From CAYSCX01 sp964429575 (GTDB lineage Bacteria; Desulfobacterota; Binatia; Binatales; Binataceae), in the NCBI GenBank assembly GCA_964429575.1, contig CAYSCX010000016.1:1-56923 (forward strand): 56,923 nt of DNA, written 5' to 3'. The number at the start of each line of letters is the position of its first letter. Positions within the stretch are counted from its first letter, which is position 1. Below are positions 8,460 through 16,248 of the stretch, in pieces. The position numbers were made by a program, and so were the translations under genes. The notes beneath the pieces are model-generated. The model was not told the DNA's origin, searched no databases, and was given only the letters and a program-made list of their open reading frames with translations.

Positions 8460-9257
8460 ATGGCCGAGCAGACCCGAAAGGCGACAGACGACGAAATTCG
8501 CCGCGCGGCGGAACTCGTTCTGCGCGCCAGCTATCCAATCGCATTGACCGGCGCGGGAATGTCCGTGGAAAGCGGTATCCCCCCGTTTCGCGGTCCGGGC
8601 GGACTTTGGACCAAGTACGGCGAGCCGCCGATGAACGGCTTTCAGGTTTTCATGCGCGACCCCAAGAAGGCGTGGCAGGATCGTCTCACCAAGCGCAACG
8701 ACGAACTCTTCAAGCCGCTCGCAGTCGCGCAGCCCAATCCCGGGCATCTGGCGCTTGCGGAATTGGAACGGCTGAGCGTGCTCCGTTTTGTCATTACACA
8801 GAATGTAGACGATCTGCATCGACAGGCCGGCCAACAGTCGCTCGCCGAGATTCACGGCAACTGGAAACTGATCCGCTGCCTCGATTGCACGAGGCGATTT
8901 CGGAGCGACGAGATTAGCCTCGAAGTACTGCCGCCGAAGTGTCCGCGCTGTGGAGGCCTGCTCAAAAGCGATACGGTATCTTTTGGCGAACCGATTCCGG
9001 TTGACGTTTTGAAGCAGTGCGCGGAGCACGCCGCACGCGCCGACTTGGTGATCGTCTCGGGCACCTCCGCGACCGTATATCCAGCTGCGGGATTCGCACT
9101 CGAGGTCAAGGAACGCGGCGGCGCACTCGTCGAGGTCAACCTCTACGAGTCCGAGATCTCGCGGATTTGCGATGCGAGCCTGCGCGGCGGCTGCGCCGAG
9201 ATGCTTCCAAAGCTCGTCAAAGCGATTTCGGAGCTTCGGCGCGAGCGCGCGTCCTAG
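8460..9257 (+). CDS. Sir2-family NAD-dependent protein deacylase
   Basis: 265 residues. NAD-binding motifs are LTGAGMSVESGIPPFRG and TQNVDDLH. The catalytic His lies in EIHGNW. The zinc finger uses C-x2-C twice (RCLDC and KCPRC). The C-terminal GTSATVYPAAG is the second NAD-contact loop. Sirtuins remove acetyl or other acyl groups from lysine using NAD. The TAG stop (9255-9257) is the left CTAG edge of a palindromic element that fills the space to the convergent gene. Confidence 0.92.
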   Translation: MAEQTRKATDDEIRRAAELVLRASYPIALTGAGMSVESGIPPFRGPGGLWTKYGEPPMNGFQVFMRDPKKAWQDRLTKRNDELFKPLAVAQPNPGHLALAELERLSVLRFVITQNVDDLHRQAGQQSLAEIHGNWKLIRCLDCTRRFRSDEISLEVLPPKCPRCGGLLKSDTVSFGEPIPVDVLKQCAEHAARADLVIVSGTSATVYPAAGFALEVKERGGALVEVNLYESEISRICDASLRGGCAEMLPKLVKAISELRRERAS

Positions 9258-9444
9258 CAGGATGTTGAAAAAGGCATTTTCAACATCCTGCTCCCTCTCT
9301 CTCATCTCCCCCTGGTCAGGGGGAGATGATAAGGAAGGCGGCCCGATCCTTCGCCCATGGCTCTGGACAAGGTTTTCACGCAGGGTGTTGAGAATAAGGC
9401 CGATGCCAATTTGGTATTCGAGGTTTTTCTCAACACCCTGCTAG
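9254..9444. repeat. CTAG-flanked double-hairpin element, copy 1
   Basis: Both ends are CTAG. Hairpin A (9256-9292) has arms AGCAGGATGTTGAAAA and its complement. A C/T-rich linker with a CCCC/GGGG palindrome follows. Hairpin B (9380-9440) has arms GCAGGGTGTTGAG / CTCAACACCCTGC around a ~36-base variable loop. The outer ends are inverted repeats of each other. The element supplies the TAG stops of both convergent neighbours. It is interpreted as a MITE-like repeat that may also terminate transcription both ways. Confidence 0.8.
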
Positions 9445-11216
9445 GCGGGCGGTACGTCGGGAGCAGGCGTTTCGGGCGCACTTTCTCTGCGCCGCAGCAA
9501 CACCATCGTGTCACTCCCGTTGAGTTCCGTCGGGTTGCTGGTGATCAGCACCTCGAACGGCGCGCGACGTTGCGGCTTTAGGCTATCCCACGAGCTGGTC
9601 CATGCGATTAGGTAAGGCATCGATGCAGCTTCGCGCGCGTTGATTACCGGATAATTCTTTCCGCAGTAGTACGCGAAGCCGTAGTTCAGACCGTGCAGGT
9701 AGGCAGCCGGGCTGTCTCCGACGACCATCATCACGTCGCCCGCAAACTTCTTGAGTCCCAAGGTATTTCCGAGAGCAGGGAGAACCACCAGGTTCGTCGC
9801 GATCGATGCGGCGGCAAATCCGGTCGCCATGCATCCGACCAGCCGCTCCACGCTCGCGCGGCCCCGCAACAGCATGACTCCCACTATCACGCAGATCGCG
9901 GTGAGAGGCGCCACCAGATACCAACTTCCGATGACCGCATCGCGAAGCGCCGCGACGAAGCCAACTGCCTTGATGCCCGCAAGTCCTAATACTGATTCGA
10001 ATGCGGACGGCCACGCGAGCATCAGCACCGCAGCGATAAATCCCACCACGCCCGCGCCTAGAAATCCGAGTCCTGCTGCGAGACTCGTGAGACGGGTCAG
10101 CAGCGGAGCGTGGCCGGCGCCGCGAATTGCGTCATAGAGGTACACCGCGGCCAGAGTCGCGAGCGCCGGATAGAGCGCCAGCAGATAGATGCCGCGCTTA
10201 CTCTGCGCGAAGCTGTAGAAGACCAGCACGGTCGCGAACCAGATGATCAAGTACGCGACGCGCGCATTGATCCGTCGTTCGCCGCGCACCGCCTGCACCA
10301 CGACCAGCGGAATCGTCGCAATCCAGGGTATGAAGCCGGCGATTAGCGCGAATTCGAGGAAGTAGAACGGGTGCGCGTGGCCCTCGTTGGTTTCTCCGAG
10401 TGGAATCAAGCGAAAGACATTCTCGGCGAGCAGCTGGCGGTCGATGAACTCGCGGCCGCCGACAACTATTGCCGCGACGTACCACGACCCGGCGATCAGA
10501 GCGACAACGATAACGCCACGCACGAGCGAGAGCGTGCGCAGCAAATCCCACCGCCGCTGAACCGTCATGAACACCAGCGCCGTAGCGGCGGGGAGCACGA
10601 GCCCAACCGGGCCTTTGCTGAGTACTGCCAGCGCGATCGCCACGTACAGAAGCATGCGCCGGCTTGTGAGTCCCTCGGCGATTAGCAGGAACTCGAAGAA
10701 CGCGACCTCCATGAAGAACGACAATGTCATGTCGACGCGCGCCGCGGTTCCGGCCTGCAAGTAGTGAACGCTCGTCCCCAGGATCAGCGCGGCGATCAGC
10801 GCCGCCGCAGGATCGAAGAGCAGCCGCGCGTACAGGTAGCAGACGACAATTCCCGCGATCGCAAACAGCGCGGACGGGAACCGCACGATTCGCTCGTCCA
10901 GTCCTCCGGCTACCACCGATGCGAGCGCCGCCGTCCAATGCATGAGCAAAGGTTTCGAGGGTACTTCGATTCCGGCGCGCTTGGGCAGAATCACGCCGCC
11001 GCCGCTGGCGATCTCGGCAATCGTTTCCGCTTCGCGCGGTTCGCCCTTCGTGTAGAGCGGATAGCTGCCGAGCGTAAGAAAAAACAATGCGGCGCCATAC
11101 GCGAGCAGCAGAAGCACCGCGACGCGGGGCGCGGCCAAGCGATCCAGCGCGTTGCGAGGCGCGGCGACTGGCTCCGTGCTCGGCGGAGCGGGCTCGTTGG
11201 TGTCGTCCACTTGCAA
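9441..11216 (-). CDS. ArnT-like (GT83/PMT-type) membrane glycosyltransferase
   Basis: About 591 residues with 10 or more membrane segments. The first periplasmic loop, YPLYTKGEPREAETIAEI, carries the acidic catalytic site typical of ArnT and protein mannosyltransferases, which move a sugar from a polyprenyl-phosphate donor to lipid A or another acceptor. The conserved VPSKPLLMHW and TAARVDMTLSFF stretches follow, then a C-terminal soluble domain. The frame opens at TTG 11216 (GTG at 11210 is an alternative). The stop is the CTAG edge of the downstream repeat. The donor and acceptor cannot be assigned. Confidence 0.83.
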   Translation of the reverse strand: MQVDDTNEPAPPSTEPVAAPRNALDRLAAPRVAVLLLLAYGAALFFLTLGSYPLYTKGEPREAETIAEIASGGGVILPKRAGIEVPSKPLLMHWTAALASVVAGGLDERIVRFPSALFAIAGIVVCYLYARLLFDPAAALIAALILGTSVHYLQAGTAARVDMTLSFFMEVAFFEFLLIAEGLTSRRMLLYVAIALAVLSKGPVGLVLPAATALVFMTVQRRWDLLRTLSLVRGVIVVALIAGSWYVAAIVVGGREFIDRQLLAENVFRLIPLGETNEGHAHPFYFLEFALIAGFIPWIATIPLVVVQAVRGERRINARVAYLIIWFATVLVFYSFAQSKRGIYLLALYPALATLAAVYLYDAIRGAGHAPLLTRLTSLAAGLGFLGAGVVGFIAAVLMLAWPSAFESVLGLAGIKAVGFVAALRDAVIGSWYLVAPLTAICVIVGVMLLRGRASVERLVGCMATGFAAASIATNLVVLPALGNTLGLKKFAGDVMMVVGDSPAAYLHGLNYGFAYYCGKNYPVINAREAASMPYLIAWTSSWDSLKPQRRAPFEVLITSNPTELNGSDTMVLLRRRESAPETPAPDVPPA

Positions 11217-11318
11217 GTCCGGCGGTTGCGACTAACATACCGGCGCAGGTCGCCGAATGCAGTATCGCGCGCCGCGGCCGCGCAGCCAGAATCGCCCGGT
11301 CCCTGCAAAGGAGTACCC

Positions 11319-12146
11319 ATGAGACTCGAAGACAAAGTCGCAATCGTAACGGGCTGTGGCCGCGAACGCGGCATCGGACGCGCCATCGCACTCAGGCTCG
11401 CGCGCGAAGGCGCTCACGTCGTCGCTGCGGACTACTGCCGCGCAATCAAGGAATATCCCGATGCGAAGTTCGGACAGATGGAGGAGCTCGAAGGGGTCGC
11501 GGGCGCGATTCGAAAACTTGGCCGCCGCGCGATTGCGGTCCGCGTCGATGTTACCGACGAGGCCGAAGTCGAGCAGATGGTCGCCGCGGGCATGAAGGAA
11601 TTCGGCCGGATCGACATTCTTTGCAACAACGCGGGCGGCGGCGTGGGCGGCGGCTTGGTGGTCGATCACTCGCTCGATTCGTGGAACCGCACGGTCGCGA
11701 TGAACCTCACCGGCGCCTTTCTCTGCTCCAAGCATGCCGCGCGGCCGATGATCGCGGCGCGCCGCGGCGGCCGTATCATCAACACCGCATCGATCGCTGG
11801 GAAGCGCGGCGGGCCAATGATGGCCGCCTACTGCGCGGCCAAGCACGGCGTGGTCGGGCTCACGCGAAGCCTCGCGCTCGAACTCGGTCCGCACAACATC
11901 ACGGTCAATGCCGTCTGTCCCGGCTTCGTTGAGACGCAGCTCTTCGAGGGACTCCTGAACATGGTCGGCGCGACGCGCAACTTCACGCGCGATCAGGCGA
12001 TTCAGTTCTTTGTCTCGCAGGTGCCGCTCGGAAGGATGGAATCGGGTGACGACGTTGCCAACGTGGTCGCCTTTCTCGCCTCCGAAGACGGCGGCTACAT
12101 GACGGGACAGGCGCTCAACATCTGCGGCGGCGTGGAGACACACTGA
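11319..12146 (+). CDS. Short-chain dehydrogenase/reductase (SDR)
   Basis: 275 residues from an ATG preceded by AAAGGAG. The NAD(P) motif is TGCGRERGIGRAIAL (TGxxx..GIG). The structural NNAG motif lies in LCNNAGGG. The catalytic site is S (NTASIAGKRG) with Y-x3-K in AAYCAAKHG. The PGFVET stretch and the GG-rich C-terminus (LNICGGVETH) fit classical FabG-like SDRs. It is divergent from the ArnT-like gene with ~100 bases between. The substrate is unknown. Confidence 0.9.
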   Translation: MRLEDKVAIVTGCGRERGIGRAIALRLAREGAHVVAADYCRAIKEYPDAKFGQMEELEGVAGAIRKLGRRAIAVRVDVTDEAEVEQMVAAGMKEFGRIDILCNNAGGGVGGGLVVDHSLDSWNRTVAMNLTGAFLCSKHAARPMIAARRGGRIINTASIAGKRGGPMMAAYCAAKHGVVGLTRSLALELGPHNITVNAVCPGFVETQLFEGLLNMVGATRNFTRDQAIQFFVSQVPLGRMESGDDVANVVAFLASEDGGYMTGQALNICGGVETH

Positions 12147-12224
12147 GCGACGCGCGCTCAACCGCTCGCGACTTGGCGGCGCCGGGGCCGGGTATGGCTG
12201 CGGCGCCGCGCCGAGTTTTTCGTA

Positions 12225-12428
12225 TCAGTACTGGGTGATGACCTTGATGCGCCCGTTCTCGTCGTAAGCATACATTTGGCTGGCTTCCTCATCGCGCGTC
12301 TTCTTGTGAGTGCCGTCGCAGAACGGCTTGTTCTTCGAAAGTCCACACGCGCAGATGTAGAGCGGAAGCTCGGTGCCTTCCGGAATTACGTAGGGGCTGT
12401 TCTTTTCATGCCGTATCATTCGGGCCAT
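12225..12428 (-). CDS. CDGSH iron-sulfur domain protein
   Basis: 67 residues. The hallmark C-x-C-x2-S-x3-P-x-C-D-G-x-H is complete (CACGLSKNKPFCDGTH) and binds a [2Fe-2S] cluster through three Cys and one His. The start at 12428 is set by a strong AAGGAG ribosome site seven bases upstream; the frame extends further but without support. Small bacterial proteins of this kind are soluble electron-transfer or cluster-transfer factors. Confidence 0.92.
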   Translation of the reverse strand: MARMIRHEKNSPYVIPEGTELPLYICACGLSKNKPFCDGTHKKTRDEEASQMYAYDENGRIKVITQY

Positions 12429-12541
12429 CGAAATCTCCTTCGCTCGATTCGGACTTGATGCGGGCGGCGTGTCGGCGTCTGGCCGCCTCACGCGCCACTA
12501 AAGACCACCCGTGGCGCGTAGTCAATTCGTATCCGCACCCG

Positions 12542-12700
12542 AGCAGGCTGTTGAAAAATTATTTCAACCGCCTGCGCCCTCACTCTTGTCTCTCCCGAGG
12601 TGGGCGAGAAGTTTAGGAAGGAAGCCAGTCTTCACGCAGGGTGTTGAGAGCCAAGGCCAGCTCATTTTGGATTTTCTGGGCTTTCTCAACACCCTGCTAG
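12542..12700. repeat. CTAG-type double-hairpin element, copy 2
   Basis: Hairpin A (12543-12575) has arms GCAGGCTGTTGAAA / TTTCAACCGCCTGC with one mismatch. Hairpin B starts at 12636 with GCAGGGTGTTGAG and closes with CTCAACACCCTGC before CTAG at 12697-12700. The left CTAG has decayed to GAGC. The right CTAG provides the stop codon of the EamA gene. Confidence 0.78.
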
Positions 12701-13692
12701 GTTAACGGCTGATGCACCGCCTCGATGCTTTCCTCGGGCGGGAGCCTGCGGCGTCCCTCGCCGCCGAGCACGAGCCCCAGGATTCCGCTGATGGCGATGA
12801 GAATTCCAAACAGCTCGCGCCGCGTAGCGTGCTCGCCCAGGAACATCACCGCGAAGGCGACCGAAAGCAGCGGCATTCCCGGCACGACCACTGCGGTCGT
12901 CCACGCGAGCGACAGCCTGCTTATCGCGCCGTACCAAGTGAACGCGCTCAGAAAGTAGATGAACACGCCGCTCGCCAGCACCACCATGACCGCACTGGGT
13001 TGCGCAAGCTGCGTGAGCGGCGCCGGCCTGATGATCGCATAGAGGACGAGTAGCGCGGTCGCGGCCACGATGAAGCGCGCGCCGGTGATCGTGATCGGCG
13101 CAAGCGGGGGCATCACACGAAGTCCCAGTACGTGCGAGATCTGCCAGAACAGCGGAGTCAGCAGGATCAGCACCGCAGCCCACGCCGGTGAAAACAGCCC
13201 CTGCGCGCCGAACACCGACGCGATGCCCAGCAGGATTGTCGCGGTCGCGATCAGTTGGCGCGAGGACGGACGTTCACCGATGACTACGGTTGCGAGCACC
13301 AACGAATAGACCGGCTCGGTCTGCATCAGGATGACTCCCGCGACCGCCGTGATCTTGCTGAGTCCATATGCGAGCATGAGACTGGTCACGACCGTGCCAG
13401 AGAGACCCATCGCGACCACCCATGGCAGGAAGCGTCGCTGAAAGATGAGGCGCAGCTCTCCGCGCCAATAGAGCAGCGGGATTGCGCAGCACGCCGCCAC
13501 GGTTGCGGCGCCAGTTGCGTACAGCAGCGGATTGAGATTCACGGCGCCGAAGCGCATCAGCACCGGAAATCCGGCGCCGAGCACTGTGTTGCAGGCGGCG
13601 AGCAGGAGACCGATGCGGAACTCGCGCCCGTGATGCGTGTCGTGCGACCGCGCGATCGATGACGGATGCTTTGGGACCGTGCGAGGCGCCAT
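12697..13692 (-). CDS. EamA-family (DMT superfamily) transporter
   Basis: 331 residues with ten predicted membrane segments arranged as two EamA repeats, the layout of the drug/metabolite transporter superfamily. The first repeat starts at IGLLLAACNTVLGAGFPVLM; the second contains LTPLFWQISHVLGLRV. Family members export metabolites or amino acids; the substrate here is unknown. ATG 13692 is used over a TTG one codon earlier. The TAG stop is shared with the adjoining repeat element. Confidence 0.82.
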   Translation of the reverse strand: MAPRTVPKHPSSIARSHDTHHGREFRIGLLLAACNTVLGAGFPVLMRFGAVNLNPLLYATGAATVAACCAIPLLYWRGELRLIFQRRFLPWVVAMGLSGTVVTSLMLAYGLSKITAVAGVILMQTEPVYSLVLATVVIGERPSSRQLIATATILLGIASVFGAQGLFSPAWAAVLILLTPLFWQISHVLGLRVMPPLAPITITGARFIVAATALLVLYAIIRPAPLTQLAQPSAVMVVLASGVFIYFLSAFTWYGAISRLSLAWTTAVVVPGMPLLSVAFAVMFLGEHATRRELFGILIAISGILGLVLGGEGRRRLPPEESIEAVHQPLT

Positions 13693-13699
13693 CAACGGC

Positions 13700-14506
13700 T
13701 CACAACCTTGCCAGCACGGCCCATGCGATCACCGCTGCGAGGACGAACCGATACCACACGAATGGTGCATAGGTCCGCGTTCGCACGAATCTTACGAGTG
13801 CCGCGATGGCGATCAGGCTGAAAACGAGTGATGCGAGGAATCCGGTTACGATCTCACTGTCGATTCCGGCCTGCACCAGCTTGCGCGCCTCGAGCAGTCC
13901 CGCCCCGGCGATAATCGGCGTGGCCATCATGAACGAGAAGTTCGCCGCCTCCTCGCGCCGCAAACCAACAATGCGGCCGGCCGTGATTGTCGCGCCGGAT
14001 CGCGACACGCCCGGCAAAATTGCGAGTGCTTGGCTCAGACCGATCAGTAAAGCGTCGACTACCGTCATTTCACCAACTGTTCGCTTTTGCGGCGACCAGC
14101 GGTCCGCGAGTAGCAGGACGACGCCCATCACGGATAGCGTCACCGCGATGAGCGCCGGTGCTCGAAAGGCGGTCTCGGCCTGCTCCTCGAGCAGGAAGCC
14201 AACCAACGCGCCGGGTACCGACGCTACCACGAGCAGCACGAGCAGCCGTCGCGATCCGGCTTCGGCGGCACCGCTGGAACCAGGACGCACGAGCGCTCGT
14301 GCGATATCCGACCATTGGCGACGGTAGTACACGAGCAGCGCCGCCAGCGTGCCCAGGTGAAGTGCGACATCATACGCAAGCCCCGGATCGCGCCATCCGA
14401 GCAGCCACGGCACGATCACGAGGTGGGCGCTGCTTGATACGGGCAGGAACTCGGTCAGGCCCTGCAGCGCGCCGAGTGCGAATGATTGGAGGTCAGAAAG
14501 TGTCAT
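13700..14506 (-). CDS. uppP: Undecaprenyl-diphosphatase
   Basis: 268 residues, the usual length. The two family signatures are present: EFLPVSSSAHL near the N-terminus, with the catalytic Glu and Ser, and LPGVSRSGATITAG in the centre. It dephosphorylates undecaprenyl diphosphate at the membrane so the carrier can be reused in peptidoglycan and polysaccharide synthesis. It is upstream of the EamA gene with 7 bases between, so the two are likely cotranscribed. Confidence 0.93.
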   Translation of the reverse strand: MTLSDLQSFALGALQGLTEFLPVSSSAHLVIVPWLLGWRDPGLAYDVALHLGTLAALLVYYRRQWSDIARALVRPGSSGAAEAGSRRLLVLLVVASVPGALVGFLLEEQAETAFRAPALIAVTLSVMGVVLLLADRWSPQKRTVGEMTVVDALLIGLSQALAILPGVSRSGATITAGRIVGLRREEAANFSFMMATPIIAGAGLLEARKLVQAGIDSEIVTGFLASLVFSLIAIAALVRFVRTRTYAPFVWYRFVLAAVIAWAVLARL

Positions 14507-14848
14507 TATTTCAAGTAGTTAGCTGGATTCGGAAGCGGGGTGACCGGCGGCGTCCGTAACACCCGCATGGACCACCGAGGACGCGGTGGACAGCTCGCAG
14601 AGATGATTCTTGACCCAAGTGTGACGGAGCCTAAGAATGGGGGGCTGGCAGGCTGTTGAACAAGTTATTTTCAACAGCTTGCTCCCTCTCTCGCGTCTGC
14701 CCCAGAGGGGGAGAAGATGAGGAAGGAAGCCGTCTTTCACGCAGGGTGTTGAGCGCACCGCCGGGACCGCGTCGATTTGTTCCGCGTTTCTCAACACCCT
14801 GCGAGGAGGATGGGGCGGTGGTCGGAGCACCAGGAGGACCGGCGATGT
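14507..14848. other. Intergenic stretch with repeat copy 3, otherwise featureless
   Basis: Bases 14507-14647 between the uppP start and the repeat show no convincing ORF, tRNA or hairpin. They presumably hold the leftward uppP promoter, but no clear -35/-10 pair can be picked out. The rest is the palindromic element at 14648-14804 and a short leader with AGGAGG before the next gene. Confidence 0.5.
14648..14804. repeat. CTAG-type double-hairpin element, copy 3
   Basis: Hairpin A starts GCAGGCTGTTGAA and closes TTCAACAGCTTGC. The linker is CT-rich with CCCC/GGGGG arms. Hairpin B has arms GCAGGGTGTTGAG / CTCAACACCCTGC. Its loop (CGCACCGCCGGGACCGCG...) is nearly identical to that of copy 4 and, inverted, copy 6, defining a loop subtype. 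CTAG is degraded to GCGA at the right end and TGGC at the left. Confidence 0.78.
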
Positions 14849-15175
14849 ATGGCGAAGAATAGCACCAGTAAGGTAGTTCCGCTGCGCGAGGGTAACGTCC
14901 TTGTCGACGAGGACGCACAGCCATCGAGGATTCATGTCGACCCGCGTTCCGGCGCAGCGGCGGCTCATTGGTTTCCGACGGTATCCACATCGCCACGGCT
15001 ACCCGCGATGATTCCTGACGAGATCCTCGATTACTACGGATGGGTCTTTTGCCAGGGTGGCTTTGCCAACCTACAGATGACCTTCGAGCAGTTCCTCGCG
15101 GTCGTCGCGGCAGTCAGCCCGACCGGGCTTTGCCCAGAGTACGACGGCAGCGAAGCTGCGCCGATGCTCGAGTGA
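14849..15175 (+). CDS. Hypothetical protein
   Basis: 108 residues that I do not recognise. The start is the ATG at 14849, with AGGAGG about 12 bases upstream; the frame extends back into the repeat, which is not considered coding. The N-terminal half is polar and probably flexible; the C-terminal half (DEILDYYGWVFCQGGFANLQ) looks helical. There is no signal peptide or membrane segment. It stands alone between a repeat and a convergent lipoprotein gene. Confidence 0.5.
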   Translation: MAKNSTSKVVPLREGNVLVDEDAQPSRIHVDPRSGAAAAHWFPTVSTSPRLPAMIPDEILDYYGWVFCQGGFANLQMTFEQFLAVVAAVSPTGLCPEYDGSEAAPMLE

Positions 15176-15243
15176 GCCGTCGGCCTCCCGTTCGATCACT
15201 CGGCTCGCATTTGATCTGCTGACGCGGCGCTCTCGCGCGCGTG

Positions 15244-15927
15244 TCACGGCGTGCCCGCACCACTGGCCGGCGCGGCGCCACTGCCGTCGAGAAGCCGGTT
15301 GCTAATCCACACGCTATGAACGCCAGCCAAGTCGGTTGGCGAAGTCAGGCCGTTGTCCTTCGCAATCTGCTGCCAGTTGTTCTCAGTACCCGTGGCGCGC
15401 TTCGCGAGCGCCTTCAGGTCTTCATTCGGCAACAGCGCAAAGTTGACGCCTCCCTGAGTCGGCAGCTTGTTTGAAGGCGGCAGAGTCTTTGCCAACTGAT
15501 CGATTTTGGCGAACAGCCCAAGCCGCGCGCTCGCCTTGTACTTCACCAGCTCATCGGCCGGCATATCTTCGGCGCGAATGTTCACGATGATTCTGCTGAG
15601 GCGCGCTCCCACCGGCACCGCTCGTATCTCGTACCGGTAGCGCGGGCGCACGCCGATCAAGTCCGGCAGTATGCCGGGTCCTTCGTCCGCGTCCATCCAG
15701 TTCGTAACCAGCGACTGGTCGGGACGCGCGGTGAACAGAATGCCATCGCCGCGCAAGACGTCCTGCGCCAGCACAAAGGCATCCTGCGCGGCGAAGTTGA
15801 CTTCGTGCTCTTCGCCAACCGCCGCCTCGGTGCCGCCGCCCGCGGTGCTGTACGCGACGTAGCCGGCGGCATGTCCGAAACATCCCGCGGCTAAAAACAC
15901 GCACACCGCAAGCAACGACGTCCGCAT
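15244..15927 (-). CDS. Lipoprotein with LysM-like C-terminal segment
   Basis: 227 residues from the ATG at 15927 (15957 is an in-frame alternative). The N-terminus MRTSLLAVCVFLAAGC is a lipoprotein signal with lipobox LAAGC. The central region carries a YRYEIRAVPVG stretch. The C-terminal part, NNWQQIAKDNGL...GVHSVWISNRLL, has the spacing of a degenerate LysM motif, suggesting peptidoglycan contact. The frame runs on upstream through a repeat element to 16179; that part is almost certainly not translated. The function is unknown. Confidence 0.6.
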   Translation of the reverse strand: MRTSLLAVCVFLAAGCFGHAAGYVAYSTAGGGTEAAVGEEHEVNFAAQDAFVLAQDVLRGDGILFTARPDQSLVTNWMDADEGPGILPDLIGVRPRYRYEIRAVPVGARLSRIIVNIRAEDMPADELVKYKASARLGLFAKIDQLAKTLPPSNKLPTQGGVNFALLPNEDLKALAKRATGTENNWQQIAKDNGLTSPTDLAGVHSVWISNRLLDGSGAAPASGAGTP

Positions 15928-15956
15928 CTGCCGTGCGGCAAAAACCAATTGGTCCA

Positions 15957-16094
15957 TTTCAATAGCCTGCTCCCCCTCTCTCGTCTCCCCCCAATGGGGG
16001 AGAAGCTTAGGAAAGAAGCCATCGTTCACGCAGGGTGTTGAGCGCACCGCCGGGACCGCGCCGATATGTTCCGCGTTTTTCAACACCCTGCTAG
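15957..16094. repeat. CTAG-type double-hairpin element, copy 4 (left arm lost)
   Basis: Only the right arm of hairpin A (TTCAATAGCCTGCT) remains. The linker and hairpin B (GCAGGGTGTTGAG ... TTCAACACCCTGCTAG, ending 16094) are intact. The loop matches copy 3 almost base for base. This is a 5'-truncated member of the family next to the lipoprotein start. Confidence 0.72.
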
Positions 16095-16248
16095 GAAAAC
16101 ACGCTCGATACGATGCTGCAAGAATGCTCCGACTCCCGGCCAACCACGTTCGCGCGAATCGCCGCGACCGCTGCTCCATCGCACCTGCCCAACCGCGCGC
16201 CTGCGGCGTTGCGCCGTGCTTTCCAAGACGCTATTGAGTTACTCCGCC

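Noticed and set aside
8145..9305. A 386-codon leftward frame over the sirtuin gene
   Set aside because: The sirtuin on the other strand has all catalytic and zinc motifs; this frame has none.
9254..9444. Element ends as rho-independent terminators only
   Set aside because: Hairpins are present, but conserved linkers, TIR-like outer ends and CTAG borders fit a repeat element better; terminator activity may be secondary.
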